This document shows, piece after piece, positions 1 to 8,054 of a stretch of 64,000 nt of DNA. The stretch is taken from positions 1-64,000 of the forward strand of contig JAKSLJ010000001.1 in NCBI GenBank assembly GCA_024401275.1. Direction: 5' to 3'. Both the position numbers and the translations under genes were made by a program. Origin of the DNA: Bacteroidaceae bacterium (lineage in GTDB: Bacteria > Bacteroidota > Bacteroidia > Bacteroidales > Bacteroidaceae). Position 1 is the stretch's first letter. Every line of letters starts with the position of its first letter. The notes under the pieces are model-generated. The model did no database searches. It had not been told where the DNA came from and worked only from the letters and a program-made list of their open reading frames with translations.

Positions 1-160
1 CTGTATGTTTCATGTAAACCTCTTGAGTTGTGTCCAACTTCTTGGGTTCACTTCACTCGTGGGCGTATTGTATAGCGGAGTCAAAGGACAGACTATTTCA
101 AAGGCTGTTCAGGCTAAGTGGCTCAAGGGGCTTTATGTTAAGTCTGGTTTGAAGCAATAA
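1..160 (+). CDS. C-terminal end of an unidentified protein (partial)
   Basis: The frame starting at base 2 is open from the window edge to a TAA at 158-160, giving about 52 residues that end in VKSGLKQ. It contains a hydrophobic stretch (LLGFTSLVGVLY) followed by a Lys-rich tail. It lies 16 bases before a gene on the same strand, so it is probably the last part of an upstream gene of the kinase operon. The family cannot be recognised from this fragment. Confidence 0.5.
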   Translation, partial: CMFHVNLLSCVQLLGFTSLVGVLYSGVKGQTISKAVQAKWLKGLYVKSGLKQ

Positions 161-176
161 GCACTACTTTGACGTT

Positions 177-791
177 ATGAAGATATTTAAGTATATATTG
201 TCTATTATCCTTTGCCTCGCCATCAGCGAGGCAAAGGCGCAATATTGCGAGACCTTGGTTTTGAAGCCTTATGGAGACCTCTATGAGGGTTATATCTCAA
301 AACAGGATTTCAAGAAAGGAACTATTGAGTTTACGTGCAACGATACAGTCGTAAATGATATCAAGACATCTGATATCCTGTCAAAATATATAAATATACG
401 CACAGACAATAATAAAAATGGACTGTTGGACGTGGTCTATCAAGACACAGTCTTCTTCATAGGCCAGATCCATAGGGTTATTCCTGGTAAGGAGTATAGG
501 ATGACCTGTGAAGACGGCAGCGAGAAGGTTATTCCTTCTGCAAAAGTATCGAAATTGTGCAAGAAACCTGTTCGCGAGAATGTAAGTATCTTCAAGCAGA
601 GTCCTTTCCTTGACGTTATCGTTATGAAAGGCAGTGTGGAAGGCGAGTTTGAAGGTATTATCACAACCCAGTCTTACACTTCTGGCGAAAAGTCGGTTCT
701 TGAGATGAGTAATGGAGCCATGATGAAGTTCAATATGAGCGACCTTGCCTTGTACAAGAAAATCCCTAATCCTGATTATAAGGGAAATTAG
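177..791 (+). CDS. secreted protein of unknown function
   Basis: This gene encodes 204 residues. It begins with a signal peptide (MKIFKYILSIILCLAISEAKA, cleavage before Q), so the mature protein should be periplasmic or exported. The rest is hydrophilic and beta-rich by eye, with two similar-looking segments around residues 30-110 and 130-200 (each starts with a short YEGYI or FEGII stretch), which hints at a duplicated small domain. I recognise no family. It is the first complete gene of an operon leading into the Ser/Thr kinase, 49 bases upstream of it. A role connected with the kinase is inferred from position only. Confidence 0.75.
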   Translation: MKIFKYILSIILCLAISEAKAQYCETLVLKPYGDLYEGYISKQDFKKGTIEFTCNDTVVNDIKTSDILSKYINIRTDNNKNGLLDVVYQDTVFFIGQIHRVIPGKEYRMTCEDGSEKVIPSAKVSKLCKKPVRENVSIFKQSPFLDVIVMKGSVEGEFEGIITTQSYTSGEKSVLEMSNGAMMKFNMSDLALYKKIPNPDYKGN

Positions 792-840
792 ATAAAAACG
801 TGATCGTGACTAAATAGCAACAAAAAACAAATCTGTAGTA

Positions 841-2577
841 ATGTCTGACAACATACTAATAATTCAAGGCCCAGAAGAAAAGAGGAGGTCTGTACACTAT
901 GAGGTGGATGGCGATCTGCCTGTGCTGGGCGAAGGTAATTTTGGCTCAGTCCGTAAGGGTGTGATGGTTGACGAGATGACGGGAAGCAGCCGCGATGTAG
1001 CCATAAAGTTCCTTTTCAGCGATTTGTCTGCTCAGGGCGTAGAGCGTTCACGCCGCGAGGCAGCTATACGAATAAAGAACGATAATCTGGTAGAGATGAT
1101 TGACTTTGTGCAGATTGTTGCGACTGATGCAAATGGCAACAAGTCGGTGCGCAATCATGTCGTTAGCGAACTCCTTCAGGGCGTGATGCTTCTCAGCCTT
1201 ATGAAGGACGGAAGAATTACAGATCGTGAGGGAAATGAGATTCCGCGTGCCCAGAATCTTCTTGAACTGTATCAGACAGACCCTGTGCGCTTTGCCTGTG
1301 AAGTTGTCTCTGAACTGCTCTTGGGAGTGAAGGCTTTGCATGAAAATGGCTATATCCATCGAGACATTGATCCGAGCAACATCATGATAACGATGGACGG
1401 TAGGATAAAGCTCATAGACCTTGGAGTTGCCAAGGATATTTCCGCAACGGCAAAGCCTGGTGCTGCACATCTTACGAATGTCGGCGATTTCGTAGGCAAG
1501 CATGCTTATGCAGCTCCAGAGCTTATTCTTGGAGATGTGAACAGCCAGAATCCTACAACCGATTTGTATGCCGTCGGTATCATGCTCTTCCAACTTGTCA
1601 CAGGCAAGTTGCCGTTTAAGGGTAGTATCCACGAGATTACACAGCAGCACCTGAGTACTCCTGTCCCAGTGGATATGGTGCCTAATTCTGACTTGCGCGC
1701 GATTATTAAAAAAGCTACGGCTAAAGAACAGTCAAACAGATATTCGTCTGCTGAGGAGTTCCGTCAGGCACTGACTCGCGTAAGACTTGACGGTCCTGAG
1801 AAACCTGGAAAAGGAGTCGATAAAGATGCCATGAAGAAATGGGCAAAGATTGCTGGTATTGGTCTGGCCGCAGTGGTCGCAGCGGTACTTCTTATTCTGA
1901 TAGTGCCAAAGTTGTTTGGCGGAAGCGACAATGGCGAGGTAAGCAATACAGCAGAAAATACCTATGCTCAGCAGACTACAGCAGCTCCAAATAATGTTGT
2001 TGCCAGTGGAGCAGGGCAGGATACTCCTTCTAATAGAAATCAGCAAACTAAGCCTGAAGACGAACCTAATGTCAAGGATACGGAAGGCGCATCGGATGTT
2101 AATAATACTGATGGCGCAGCTGATGTAAAGAATACAGACAATGGTGTTGATAAAATAGTAGAAGAAGCAAATAAGGTAGATGAAGCCGCAAAGAAGAAGG
2201 CTGAAGAGGCTGCCAAGAAGGCTGAAGAAATTGCAAAGAAGAAAGCAGAAGAGGCGGCCAAGAAAGCTGAAGAAGCTGCTGCTAAGAAGGCTGAAGCTGC
2301 TGCTAAGAAGGCAGAAGAAGCTGCCAGGAAGAAAGCTGAGGCTGAGGCTAAGTCTGCCGGTCCAAAGGTTCCTTACGGAACGTATAGCGGACCTGCCAAT
2401 GGAACTGGTGGAGAAATCAGAGTGACAAGAGCCTATAGTCTGAATCTTCGCAAGAGCAATGGCGAGTCTGTATATCTCCAACCGGGAGATAAAATCTATA
2501 ATACCGTTTTCAGAGATGGTGAACTAAAACAGGGTATTTGGCTTCATAATGGAATTTCCCAACTGATTATGAGATAG
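841..2577 (+). CDS. transmembrane Ser/Thr protein kinase
   Basis: This 578-residue protein is a Hanks-type kinase of the PknB group. The N-terminal cytoplasmic kinase domain (about 20-315) has the glycine loop GEGNFGSV (30-37), the ATP-binding Lys in VAIKF (K56), a helix-C Glu near 73, the catalytic loop HRDIDPSN (H173, D175), IDLG in place of the usual DFG (D193) and an APE motif (225-227). A single membrane helix lies at about 339-360. Beyond it are a Thr/Asn-rich linker, a Lys/Ala/Glu-rich coiled coil (about 450-508, many AAKKAEE repeats) and a small C-terminal domain (about 510-578). All main catalytic residues are present, so it should be active. Following genes start 4 bases later and encode secreted proteins. 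The extracytoplasmic coiled coil and end domain could sense or bind them; this is inference. Confidence 0.93.
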   Translation: MSDNILIIQGPEEKRRSVHYEVDGDLPVLGEGNFGSVRKGVMVDEMTGSSRDVAIKFLFSDLSAQGVERSRREAAIRIKNDNLVEMIDFVQIVATDANGNKSVRNHVVSELLQGVMLLSLMKDGRITDREGNEIPRAQNLLELYQTDPVRFACEVVSELLLGVKALHENGYIHRDIDPSNIMITMDGRIKLIDLGVAKDISATAKPGAAHLTNVGDFVGKHAYAAPELILGDVNSQNPTTDLYAVGIMLFQLVTGKLPFKGSIHEITQQHLSTPVPVDMVPNSDLRAIIKKATAKEQSNRYSSAEEFRQALTRVRLDGPEKPGKGVDKDAMKKWAKIAGIGLAAVVAAVLLILIVPKLFGGSDNGEVSNTAENTYAQQTTAAPNNVVASGAGQDTPSNRNQQTKPEDEPNVKDTEGASDVNNTDGAADVKNTDNGVDKIVEEANKVDEAAKKKAEEAAKKAEEIAKKKAEEAAKKAEEAAAKKAEAAAKKAEEAARKKAEAEAKSAGPKVPYGTYSGPANGTGGEIRVTRAYSLNLRKSNGESVYLQPGDKIYNTVFRDGELKQGIWLHNGISQLIMR

Positions 2578-2581
2578 TATT

Positions 2582-3697
2582 ATGAAAAAGTATTTTCATG
2601 TATTTTTGCCCCTTCTCGTATTTCCTTTCATGTCAGTTAATGCGCAGTCGGTCATCTATGCTTCCCGCCAGTTGGAACAAATGGCAAAGATGGTGCAGAT
2701 GACGGATGTTGTCAAGAAACTTCCGGAAGGTGTTTCTGTAGGTTGCTTTAGCTATAAGGGGCTTCCTCTTTCTGTCGTGAAGAAAGGCAATAGAGTACAG
2801 CATATCGGTTACTCTGTTTTTTCCGAGCAGCAGCGCAATGATATAGGCGAGATAAGGAGTAACTTTGTTGAGCGTTTTCTTCTCACCACTGATCTTCCTT
2901 TCGTTCGTGAGAAGTCTGTAGAGATAGAGATGCAGGAGGAGAAAATCGTGTTCCGCTCTGGCGGTTTGGCTACTTTGAAAGGATTCGTCAAGGACAATTC
3001 CTGCTCTGTGGAAGCTTCCCTTGTTAAGGAAAAGTTCCATGATGTGAAATGGAAAAAGGCAGGAAAGACTGTTTGCGAGATGGGATTCCCTGCAGACCAT
3101 GAGCTTATGACAGGCAGAAACATGTTGGAGAACGATGAGCGTCTCCAAATGGACATCATGTCTATGTCTGACACCGTAATCAACAAGCTACGAAATCTTG
3201 ACGAAAGTTCTTTGCAGAAGCATCACGAGGTTTATATTCAACATGGCGGAAACTATATGTTCAAGGAACTCACAGCCGACCGCTACTTTACTAAGAATGT
3301 GGGCAACTCTTTCTCTCCTCTTTGTACTCCGATGGTACCAAGAGAGTCTTTTGCTAATTTGCTTACAGACAATGATATAGAGAATAACTATACGCTTGAT
3401 GTCACTCTTAAGCAGTTCAATTATAACCAGTCCGTATTCAGTGTTCCACTTACAAAATGGATAGCCTATTATAAAGAGCAAGGTTTCAAACCTTATTTCT
3501 GCATAATCGGTCAAAATAAGAGCATGCTGGATTGCTTGCTCATACTTCGCAATGTGGAAATGGGATGCAATCATGTGATGCGACTAAACTTTGACACAGA
3601 AACACTTGCTTATAGAAAAGGGAAAATAAAGGCACGTCTTAATGCTTTTGTTCCTACATCTAATTTGAAGGACATTTATTACGAGAATAAGCTATGA
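2582..3697 (+). CDS. secreted protein of unknown function in the kinase operon
   Basis: This gene encodes 371 residues with a signal peptide (MKKYFHVFLPLLVFPFMSVNA, cleavage before Q). No catalytic motif or known domain is visible. The mature part is mixed alpha/beta with few cysteines. It starts 4 bases after the kinase stop and its own stop overlaps the next start in an ATGA, so it is translated with its neighbours. The tight spacing suggests it works outside the cytoplasm in the same process as the kinase. Confidence 0.8.
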   Translation: MKKYFHVFLPLLVFPFMSVNAQSVIYASRQLEQMAKMVQMTDVVKKLPEGVSVGCFSYKGLPLSVVKKGNRVQHIGYSVFSEQQRNDIGEIRSNFVERFLLTTDLPFVREKSVEIEMQEEKIVFRSGGLATLKGFVKDNSCSVEASLVKEKFHDVKWKKAGKTVCEMGFPADHELMTGRNMLENDERLQMDIMSMSDTVINKLRNLDESSLQKHHEVYIQHGGNYMFKELTADRYFTKNVGNSFSPLCTPMVPRESFANLLTDNDIENNYTLDVTLKQFNYNQSVFSVPLTKWIAYYKEQGFKPYFCIIGQNKSMLDCLLILRNVEMGCNHVMRLNFDTETLAYRKGKIKARLNAFVPTSNLKDIYYENKL

Positions 3698-4503
3698 GAA
3701 AACTTGTATTCTTATATATATTAATGTGTGCTGCCCTTGGAGTCTATGCCCAGGAAGAATTGACACCGTCACAGCAGATAAATGTTATTAAGCGTGACTC
3801 TTCTTTTGTTTATGCAGAGGCTACGGACACCACTGTTGAGCAGTCTTTCAATGCGGCAAATGTGCAGCTCATGCTTGAGATAAAGAACTTTATCCTTTCG
3901 CAGCGTGAACTTCAAGAAGCTGATATGGTGCTTATCAAGGACAAGGCAGCAAAATGTGAACGTATTGAGATGCCTCGTGGAGACAAGTTCCGCATGTTCG
4001 TTTATGTGAAGAAGGAAGATATCATGTCTGCACAAAGTATTACCTATCTTCCTAAAAGCGCATGGCAGGCTATGGAAGGAGCGCAAAATCAGAGCGATCG
4101 TGCGGCAGAAGAAGAGGGGTACGAGGATGTGTCTCCTTTAGAGAAAACAAACTTTCCTGCTTCTCCGATACAGACTCACGAAACAGTCACAGCCTCCTAT
4201 CTGAAAGACTGGCAGAAAACGCTTCTCACCAATATGCTGAACTGTGCTAACCTCAATGATTGCCTTATCTTCCTCAACAAGATGAAGATTCAGAATAAGG
4301 TGAAGAGGGTGGGAGATAGTGAAAGTGTTCCACAGAATTCTCAGCAGGCATTCTATGCCGTCTTCTCTGCAGATGACAAACTCGTAACCATTCTCGGAAA
4401 AGACGAAAATGGCAGCAGAATTAACTTCATGACAAATCAAAACGATTCACTCAGCAGCTATTCTGACTATAAGCAGATTTGGTTTACATTATCAAACTTT
4501 TAA
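3694..4503 (+). CDS. secreted protein of unknown function in the kinase operon
   Basis: This gene encodes 269 residues. A signal peptide (MRKLVFLYILMCAALGVYA, cleavage before Q) leads a polar mature protein with an acidic linker in the middle (EEEGYEDVSP, about residues 145-155). The part before the linker and the part after it look like two separate domains. Start and previous stop overlap by 4 bases (ATGA). I recognise no family. Confidence 0.8.
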   Translation: MRKLVFLYILMCAALGVYAQEELTPSQQINVIKRDSSFVYAEATDTTVEQSFNAANVQLMLEIKNFILSQRELQEADMVLIKDKAAKCERIEMPRGDKFRMFVYVKKEDIMSAQSITYLPKSAWQAMEGAQNQSDRAAEEEGYEDVSPLEKTNFPASPIQTHETVTASYLKDWQKTLLTNMLNCANLNDCLIFLNKMKIQNKVKRVGDSESVPQNSQQAFYAVFSADDKLVTILGKDENGSRINFMTNQNDSLSSYSDYKQIWFTLSNF

Positions 4504-4550
4504 CACCTACCGTCCCTGAAGTTTCAACTTCGGTCATAAACAATATCCCA

Positions 4551-5522
4551 ATGAAACGACTTTTTTATACACTCACATTCATCCTTCTCTCTCTTAGCAT
4601 TTCGGCTCAAGATAATGTAGCTGTAGAAATACAAGATCTCAGTAATGCTAATCTCCGAAAGACAATGGAGAATAATGCTTCGAAATTGCTTACAGCCATT
4701 AATGAGGCAGAGAGTAGTAACTCTCAGTCCATTAATTATTCAGGCATAAATATAGAGCAAGACGCCAAGGACGTATTGTCCATGCTTTGGAGCAGCATCC
4801 ACATGCGTGTCGTTGAAGAAGATATCGTGGAAAAATGTCTTACGCTAAGGTCTCGCAATCGCATTCGTGGTTACGAAATAATGAGAATACCTGTTGAGAT
4901 GAAGCCATTTGCTGATAATTATAAGGACGACCTTAACCAGGAGGTTACCATTACGTTCAATACTCAAGGAGGTATTTCCGACTTTGTTATCTCATCAGGC
5001 ATTCATCAGTATTCTACTCTCATGCAGGAAGCTGTGGGTGTGGACGACCTTGACAGACGTATGCAGATACTGCATTATGTTGAGCAGTTCCGTACGGCTT
5101 ACTGCCAGAAGGACCTGGCGTTTATGGAGAATGTCTTTTCTAATGATGCCCTGATTATCACTGGACGTAAGGTACAGCGTAAGAATGCTGAGATTGGGCT
5201 GAAGCCGGAGTATGTCTATGACAAGCAGACAAAGGTGGAATATCTTTCAAGACTGAAAGGAATCTTTGCCCGCAATCAGTATGTCAATGTCAAGTTCTCC
5301 GACATCACCATTGAGCGTAACGGTGCTAAGCCTTGGATTTATGGTGTAACATGTGTTCAGGATTGGCAGACAAAGCGTGCCAATGGGGGACATTACGAAG
5401 ACCTTGGTGTGGTCTTCATGCTTTGGGATTTCTCTGACGAAAACCATCCGCAGATACATGTCCGCACTTGGCAAGCTACAGATGATGACAAGGTATTCAA
5501 CACAAAGTCTTTCAAATTATAG
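4551..5522 (+). CDS. secreted protein with a probable NTF2-like C-terminal domain
   Basis: I start this gene at the ATG at 4551, giving 323 residues with a clean signal peptide (MKRLFYTLTFILLSLSISA, cleavage before Q). A start at 4479 would add 24 residues overlapping the previous gene and would spoil the signal peptide. Residues from about 175 onward (EQFRTAYCQKDLAFMENVF, then a Trp-rich strand region ending in VRTWQ) have the pattern of an NTF2/SnoaL-like cone fold; this is a pattern judgement. It lies between two other exported proteins of the kinase operon, 3 bases before the next gene. Confidence 0.78.
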   Translation: MKRLFYTLTFILLSLSISAQDNVAVEIQDLSNANLRKTMENNASKLLTAINEAESSNSQSINYSGINIEQDAKDVLSMLWSSIHMRVVEEDIVEKCLTLRSRNRIRGYEIMRIPVEMKPFADNYKDDLNQEVTITFNTQGGISDFVISSGIHQYSTLMQEAVGVDDLDRRMQILHYVEQFRTAYCQKDLAFMENVFSNDALIITGRKVQRKNAEIGLKPEYVYDKQTKVEYLSRLKGIFARNQYVNVKFSDITIERNGAKPWIYGVTCVQDWQTKRANGGHYEDLGVVFMLWDFSDENHPQIHVRTWQATDDDKVFNTKSFKL

Positions 5523-5525
5523 TTT

Positions 5526-6509
5526 ATGAAGATTAAAGTTGTAATACTCTTCCTCCTTTTCGCCACTACGATGATGGCGCAGGAACTTACGGTCAAGTCG
5601 TTTGCGCTTGACGAGACTGACTTGTCGGCACGAACAAATCAAGTTCTCGACGCGAATGGAGATCCTTGTGCCCTTGTGAAGGTGGGATTGGTTATCCCTA
5701 ATGCCGAATTCGATGGATATATTGTAAAAACGGTAGCAAAGACAAGCGAATATTGGGTGTATTTCACAGACGGTTCTGAAAATATTAAAGTGACAGCTCC
5801 GGGCGTATTGCCATTAGAATATAATTTCCCAGAACCTTTGAAGATGAACTGCACATACGTGCTGACTCTCACAGTGCCAGAAAACTATATAATGCCTATT
5901 CCTCAGACACAAACTGAAACAGAGATAGAACCTGAGAATAATGTTGTGGTGGAGGAAAAACAGCCAGAACCTGAGATCGCGAATGTTGTTCAGAATACAG
6001 TTGTGTCGGACTATCTCCCTATATTCCGCATTCAGCCCGCTTACCAAATTGGCTCGTTGACTGGTGTTACAGCTGCTATTGGACTGAACTTCAGTGGTTT
6101 CGATATTGAACTTGGCGGCGTTAAGGGCATGAGTAAAGAAGAATATTTTGTTTATCGTTCTGACGGAACTGAGGTTGGACAATCTGCGTTTGATGCCATG
6201 GCTCTTGAAGGTCGATTAGGCTATAGAATAAAAGCTGCCCGAGGTTTGTTCATAACTCCGCAGGTTGGTGCCAGTTTATTGGTAGTCTCTGATGGTTTGC
6301 TTGTCGATAAAGCCAATGCCATTTCTGGTGTTGCTGGTGTTCGCGTATCGTATAGTTTGGCTAAGAACTTTGCGCTTTTCGCTGCTCCTTCCTTCGGTTT
6401 TAAACTTTCTGAAAGCGATGGATATAAGCAGATTTGTGAAAAGGCTGACGGCTTAAGCAAGTGGAGCGGCGGATTCAACTTTAAGATTGGTTTGTCAGTA
6501 GAGTTCTAA
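5526..6509 (+). CDS. PEGA-like N-terminal domain fused to an outer-membrane beta-barrel-like domain
   Basis: This gene encodes 327 residues with a signal peptide ending MMAQ. The N-terminal part (about 20-120) resembles the Bacteroidetes PEGA-type proteins: it has DLSARTNQVLDANGDPCALV, then a strand-rich domain ending near TLTVPE. A Glu/Pro/Gln-rich linker follows (about 125-160). The rest (about 165-327) has alternating hydrophobic and polar strands and ends in an aromatic residue (LSVEF), as in outer-membrane beta-barrels. It is probably an outer-membrane protein and closes the kinase operon before two surface lipoproteins. Known PEGA-type domains bind cell-surface or periplasmic partners; the partner here is unknown. 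Confidence 0.75.
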   Translation: MKIKVVILFLLFATTMMAQELTVKSFALDETDLSARTNQVLDANGDPCALVKVGLVIPNAEFDGYIVKTVAKTSEYWVYFTDGSENIKVTAPGVLPLEYNFPEPLKMNCTYVLTLTVPENYIMPIPQTQTETEIEPENNVVVEEKQPEPEIANVVQNTVVSDYLPIFRIQPAYQIGSLTGVTAAIGLNFSGFDIELGGVKGMSKEEYFVYRSDGTEVGQSAFDAMALEGRLGYRIKAARGLFITPQVGASLLVVSDGLLVDKANAISGVAGVRVSYSLAKNFALFAAPSFGFKLSESDGYKQICEKADGLSKWSGGFNFKIGLSVEF

Positions 6510-6522
6510 AAAAGAAATCACT

Positions 6523-7782
6523 ATGAAAACAATATTTAAATACGCATATATATTCCTTGGGGCAGCTCTCCTTCTTCTGTCGTCCTGTGATGAAACGTTG
6601 AGTGGAGATTTGTCTCAAATAGTTTTTTCCAAAGAGAAAAAAACAATAACTTACAATCTTTCCGTTGATCAAACGACGGTTAATTTCGGCTCAGGTCAGT
6701 CTTCACAAAGAATAATCGTTAGCTCAAATGACTCGTGGGAGGTGACTACACAAGATTCATGGATAAAATTGTCAGATAAAAATGAAAACGGATTTACGGT
6801 AAGTGTAGAGGCTAATACCGGTTCAGAGCGCAAAGGTACTATTACCGTTGAAGGTACAAATAGCGGCAAAGTTACAATAAATGTTACTCAGTCTGGTATA
6901 TCTTATGATATCTCAGCTACACCAACATCAGTTAATTTCGGCTCTGGTCAGTCTTCACAAAATATAACTGTTAGCTCAAATGACTCGTGGGAGGTGACTA
7001 CACAAGATTCATGGATTGAATTGTCAGATGTCACCAAACAGGGATTTACAATAAGTGTTAAAGCAAACAATGGTCCAGAGCGTAGCGGCACTGTTACCAT
7101 CAAAGGTACCAATAGCGGAAAGTCTGTTAGTATTAATGTGACTCAGACTAAAGCTTCCGATATTAGCCGTGATGACTTCTCGGGCGACAACTCATTAGAC
7201 GGCAACGGTCACGAATATGTTGACCTCGGCTTGTCCGTAAAATGGGCAACTTGCAATATCGGCGCAAGCAAGCCGGAGGATTACGGCAGCTACTTCGCCT
7301 GGGGCGAGACAAGCCCTAAGAGCTACTTCGATTGGAGTACATACACATTGTGCAAAGGATCTTCTTCAACCATGACCAAGTACTGCAACGAATCAATCTC
7401 TGGCACTGTTGACAACAAGACCACCCTTGAACCTGCTGACGATGCTGCATACAAAAACTGGGGCGGCTCTTGGCGCATGCCGACTAAGGCTGAGCAGGAT
7501 GAACTACGCACACAGTGTACTTGGACGTGGACTTCTCAAAGTGGTGTAAATGGTTACAAGGTTACTTCTAAGTCTAATGGCAACTCCATTTTCCTCCCCG
7601 CTGCCGGCTGTCGCTACGGTGGTGACCTCTACGATGTCGGCTCCTACGGCAGCTACTGGTCGTCGTCGCTCAGCGAGTCGTACTCGGACAGCGCGTACTA
7701 CCTCTTCTTCTATTCGGGCGGTGTCGATTGGCTCAGCAGCGGCCGCGGCGGCGGTTTCTCTGTGCGCGGCGTCTGCCCGTAG
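6523..7782 (+). CDS. surface lipoprotein with two BACON domains and a FISUMP domain
   Basis: This gene encodes 419 residues. A lipoprotein signal (LLLLSSCDE, lipidated Cys near 25) is followed by two BACON domains (about 45-125 and 130-215), which are tandem copies: both contain NFGSGQSSQ and SSNDSWEVTTQDSW, and their DNA is nearly identical about 252 bases apart. A FISUMP domain (Fibrobacter succinogenes major paralogous domain, about 230-419) has EYVDLGLSVKWATCN, YFAWGET, SWRMPT and a final SVRGVCP. BACON domains usually bind carbohydrate or mucin-like surfaces. It starts 13 bases after the previous gene and so may belong to the kinase transcript. Confidence 0.9.
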   Translation: MKTIFKYAYIFLGAALLLLSSCDETLSGDLSQIVFSKEKKTITYNLSVDQTTVNFGSGQSSQRIIVSSNDSWEVTTQDSWIKLSDKNENGFTVSVEANTGSERKGTITVEGTNSGKVTINVTQSGISYDISATPTSVNFGSGQSSQNITVSSNDSWEVTTQDSWIELSDVTKQGFTISVKANNGPERSGTVTIKGTNSGKSVSINVTQTKASDISRDDFSGDNSLDGNGHEYVDLGLSVKWATCNIGASKPEDYGSYFAWGETSPKSYFDWSTYTLCKGSSSTMTKYCNESISGTVDNKTTLEPADDAAYKNWGGSWRMPTKAEQDELRTQCTWTWTSQSGVNGYKVTSKSNGNSIFLPAAGCRYGGDLYDVGSYGSYWSSSLSESYSDSAYYLFFYSGGVDWLSSGRGGGFSVRGVCP

Positions 7783-7797
7783 CCTTCGAATTTACAA

Positions 7798-7852
7798 CTA
7801 GCCAAAGGCTAGTCGCGAGACCGAAGGCGAGTCCGAAGGATGCGAAGCACAA
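7798..7852. repeat. GC-rich dispersed repeat, copy 1
   Basis: This segment just after the BACON/FISUMP gene reads, on the minus strand, almost the same as 32260-32313 (shared blocks TTGTGCT, CGCATCC, CGGACTCGC, CTCGCGACT). The second copy lies inside the start of a coding sequence, in the opposite orientation. Confidence 0.6.
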
Positions 7853-7885
7853 CTTATGTCCAGACAGGCAGAATACCTAACCCAG

Positions 7886-7964
7886 AAGGTTTTAAATAGA
7901 GAGGGTACGTGGCATTGCCAAATCCCAAAAGGCAATGCAACGTACCCTCTCCATTTGAAACCTT
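7886..7964. repeat. long imperfect inverted repeat (hairpin)
   Basis: Two arms of about 34 bases (7886-7919 and 7931-7964) are reverse complements with about four mismatches around an 11-base loop. The inner arm sequence is GAGAGGGTACGT followed by GGCATTGCC. It may be a strong terminator for the gene ending at 7782 or a small palindromic element. No T-run follows directly. Confidence 0.65.
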
Positions 7965-7975
7965 AACATAGTCCA

Positions 7976-8003
7976 GCTGGTGTCCTGCCCTCAGGACACC
8001 AGC
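7976..8003. terminator. perfect 12-bp hairpin, possible terminator or 5' leader structure
   Basis: GCTGGTGTCCTG (7976-7987) pairs exactly with 7992-8003 around a 4-base loop. It lies 51 bases before the start of the next lipoprotein gene. There is no T-run after it, so a role in the leader of the downstream gene is as likely as termination. The gap between the two genes (272 bp) holds this hairpin, the larger one at 7886 and the repeat at 7798, and shows no open frame. Confidence 0.5.
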
Positions 8004-8054
8004 CGCCGCAGAAGTAATATGGTATAAATTAATATTGAAACAAAATAGAAAACA

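Noticed and set aside
1732-2481. Long open frame on the minus strand inside the kinase gene
   Set aside because: It is Leu/Ser/Phe-rich low-complexity translation of the antisense of the Lys/Ala/Glu coiled coil, with no start context or family.
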